Below, in pieces: positions 63,390 through 64,000 of a stretch of 64,000 bases of DNA. The position numbers and the translations under genes are program-made. Position 1 is the first letter of the stretch; each line of letters begins with the position of its first letter. A model generated the notes under the pieces. That model did no database searches, was not told where the DNA came from, and saw only the letters and a program-made list of their open reading frames with translations. The stretch lies in the NCBI RefSeq assembly GCF_007859635.1, contig NZ_CP042306.1, positions 372,001-436,000 of the forward strand, written 5' to 3'. The stretch comes from Sphingomonas panacisoli (GTDB lineage: Bacteria > Pseudomonadota > Alphaproteobacteria > Sphingomonadales > Sphingomonadaceae).

Positions 63390-64000
63390 ATGAGTCGCGA
63401 CACAAAGGCGCCAGCGAATGCCGGCGACGACGGGATAGTTGCGCTTGCAACGATCCTGGCGATGCACCGTATTGCCGTTGATCCGGCGCAGTTGCGCCAT
63501 GGCCTTGGCCATTTTGATGTTACTTCTGCTGACGATCTACTGAGACTCGCCAAACGCCAAGACGGTGTGCGGGCCAAACGCCTAGACGCCAATTTCGAAC
63601 GATTGTCGCGCATCCCGCTTCCTGCCCTTGCTGTTGGGTCAGAAGGATGGTTCGTCCTAGGACGCGTTGTCGATGGCGTGGCGCTGATCCAGCGGGAAGG
63701 AAGGGCCCCTGAACGGCTAGATCGCAGTCAGCTTCAAGCAATTTGGTCGGGCACGCTGATCCTTATCACGACAAGAGAAGGAGTCGGCGGTGCAGCTGGG
63801 CGGTTTGATATCAGTTGGTTCATTCCACAGGTCGTGCGTTATCGCCGGCTCATCGGCGAAGTTTTGCTGATTACGCTTTGCATTAATTTGCTCGGATTAG
63901 CCGCGCCGCTCTTTTTCCAGAACGTGATCGACAAGGTTCTTGTTCACAATACGCTTGCCACGCTTCAGGTTCTGTCGGTCGGCTTTGTAGCCGTTTCGCT
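63390..64000 (+). CDS. type I secretion ABC transporter (HlyB/RtxB-like), 5' part
   Basis: Begins at ATG 63390 and runs off the right edge, about 203 residues visible. The N-terminal part (DDGIVALATILAMHRIAVDP, then QLRHGLGHFDVTSADDLL) is the degenerate C39-like domain of HlyB-type exporters, where the catalytic Cys is replaced (GDDGIVAL). Then SWFIPQVVRYRRLIGEVLLI begins the membrane domain, followed by LFFQNVIDKVLVHNTLATL. Expected to export an RTX or bacteriocin-type protein together with a periplasmic adaptor beyond the window. Confidence 0.85.
   Translation, partial: MSRDTKAPANAGDDGIVALATILAMHRIAVDPAQLRHGLGHFDVTSADDLLRLAKRQDGVRAKRLDANFERLSRIPLPALAVGSEGWFVLGRVVDGVALIQREGRAPERLDRSQLQAIWSGTLILITTREGVGGAAGRFDISWFIPQVVRYRRLIGEVLLITLCINLLGLAAPLFFQNVIDKVLVHNTLATLQVLSVGFVAVS

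Overview
The window looks like a piece of an alphaproteobacterial chromosome, most likely from the order Sphingomonadales. Two large TonB-dependent receptors share the sphingomonad signal-peptide style (GSSL..LA.VGAG.AMSA..A.PALAQD). There is also a MucR-type regulator without zinc ligands, an ABC permease fused to an M1 peptidase, and many secreted proteins of unknown function. Placement is inferred from protein style only; there is no rRNA gene or other marker. Much of the window is accessory DNA with many small unknown genes, IS remnants, broken genes and a small integrative element.

Layout. 0-2.7 kb: small membrane proteins and a winged-helix protein. 3.0-6.3 kb: a complete His-Xaa-Ser (Hxs) peptide-modification operon on the minus strand (hxsD-B-C-A, each overlapping the next by 4 bp), encoding two radical SAM enzymes and a secreted His/Ser-repeat substrate with a peptidoglycan-binding domain. 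6.5-11 kb: lipoproteins and secreted unknowns. 12.4-16.3 kb: TonB receptor and MucR-like regulator. 16.5-23.6 kb: an accessory block with a palindromic operator pair, a C39-like peptidase, an HhH-GPD glycosylase-like protein, DUF3768, a tyrosine integrase and a possible HUH Rep protein. 24-29.6 kb: VOC protein, YbjQ-like protein, a PIN toxin with HTH antitoxin, and an operon of lipoproteins ending in a Rap1a/Tai-like immunity protein.

30.5-36.3 kb: a catabolic cluster of amino-acid dehydrogenase (frameshifted), MBL hydrolase, PAS-AraC regulator, DUF1338-like dioxygenase and FAD-linked D-2-hydroxyacid dehydrogenase. Together they suggest conversion of an amino acid through a 2-oxoacid to a shorter hydroxyacid and oxoacid. 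36.4-37.2 kb: scrambled methyltransferase remnants. 37.5-42 kb: ABC ATPase and permease-aminopeptidase fusion. 42.2-45.6 kb: scrapyard of IS6-type transposase tails in direct repeat, a GST fragment and a wHTH gene fragment, around a secreted protein, with PadR and wHTH regulators. 46-53 kb: LytS/LytTR two-component pair, second TonB receptor and two tandem FDFW-family proteins.

54.2-62.8 kb is the most unusual region. It holds an SH3-MBL secreted protein, a metallophosphoesterase-STAND NTPase (split by a frameshift at an A5 run), an uncharacterised HEXXH protein fused head-to-tail with an EACC1-like membrane protein gene, and a DUF2235 hydrolase with LysM. I read it as a biological-conflict (defence) island whose EACC1-HEXXH pair does not match a system I know in detail. 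The window ends inside a type I secretion ABC transporter gene (63390 onward). Two apparent frameshifts both lie in homopolymer runs, so sequencing error must be excluded before calling them pseudogenes.
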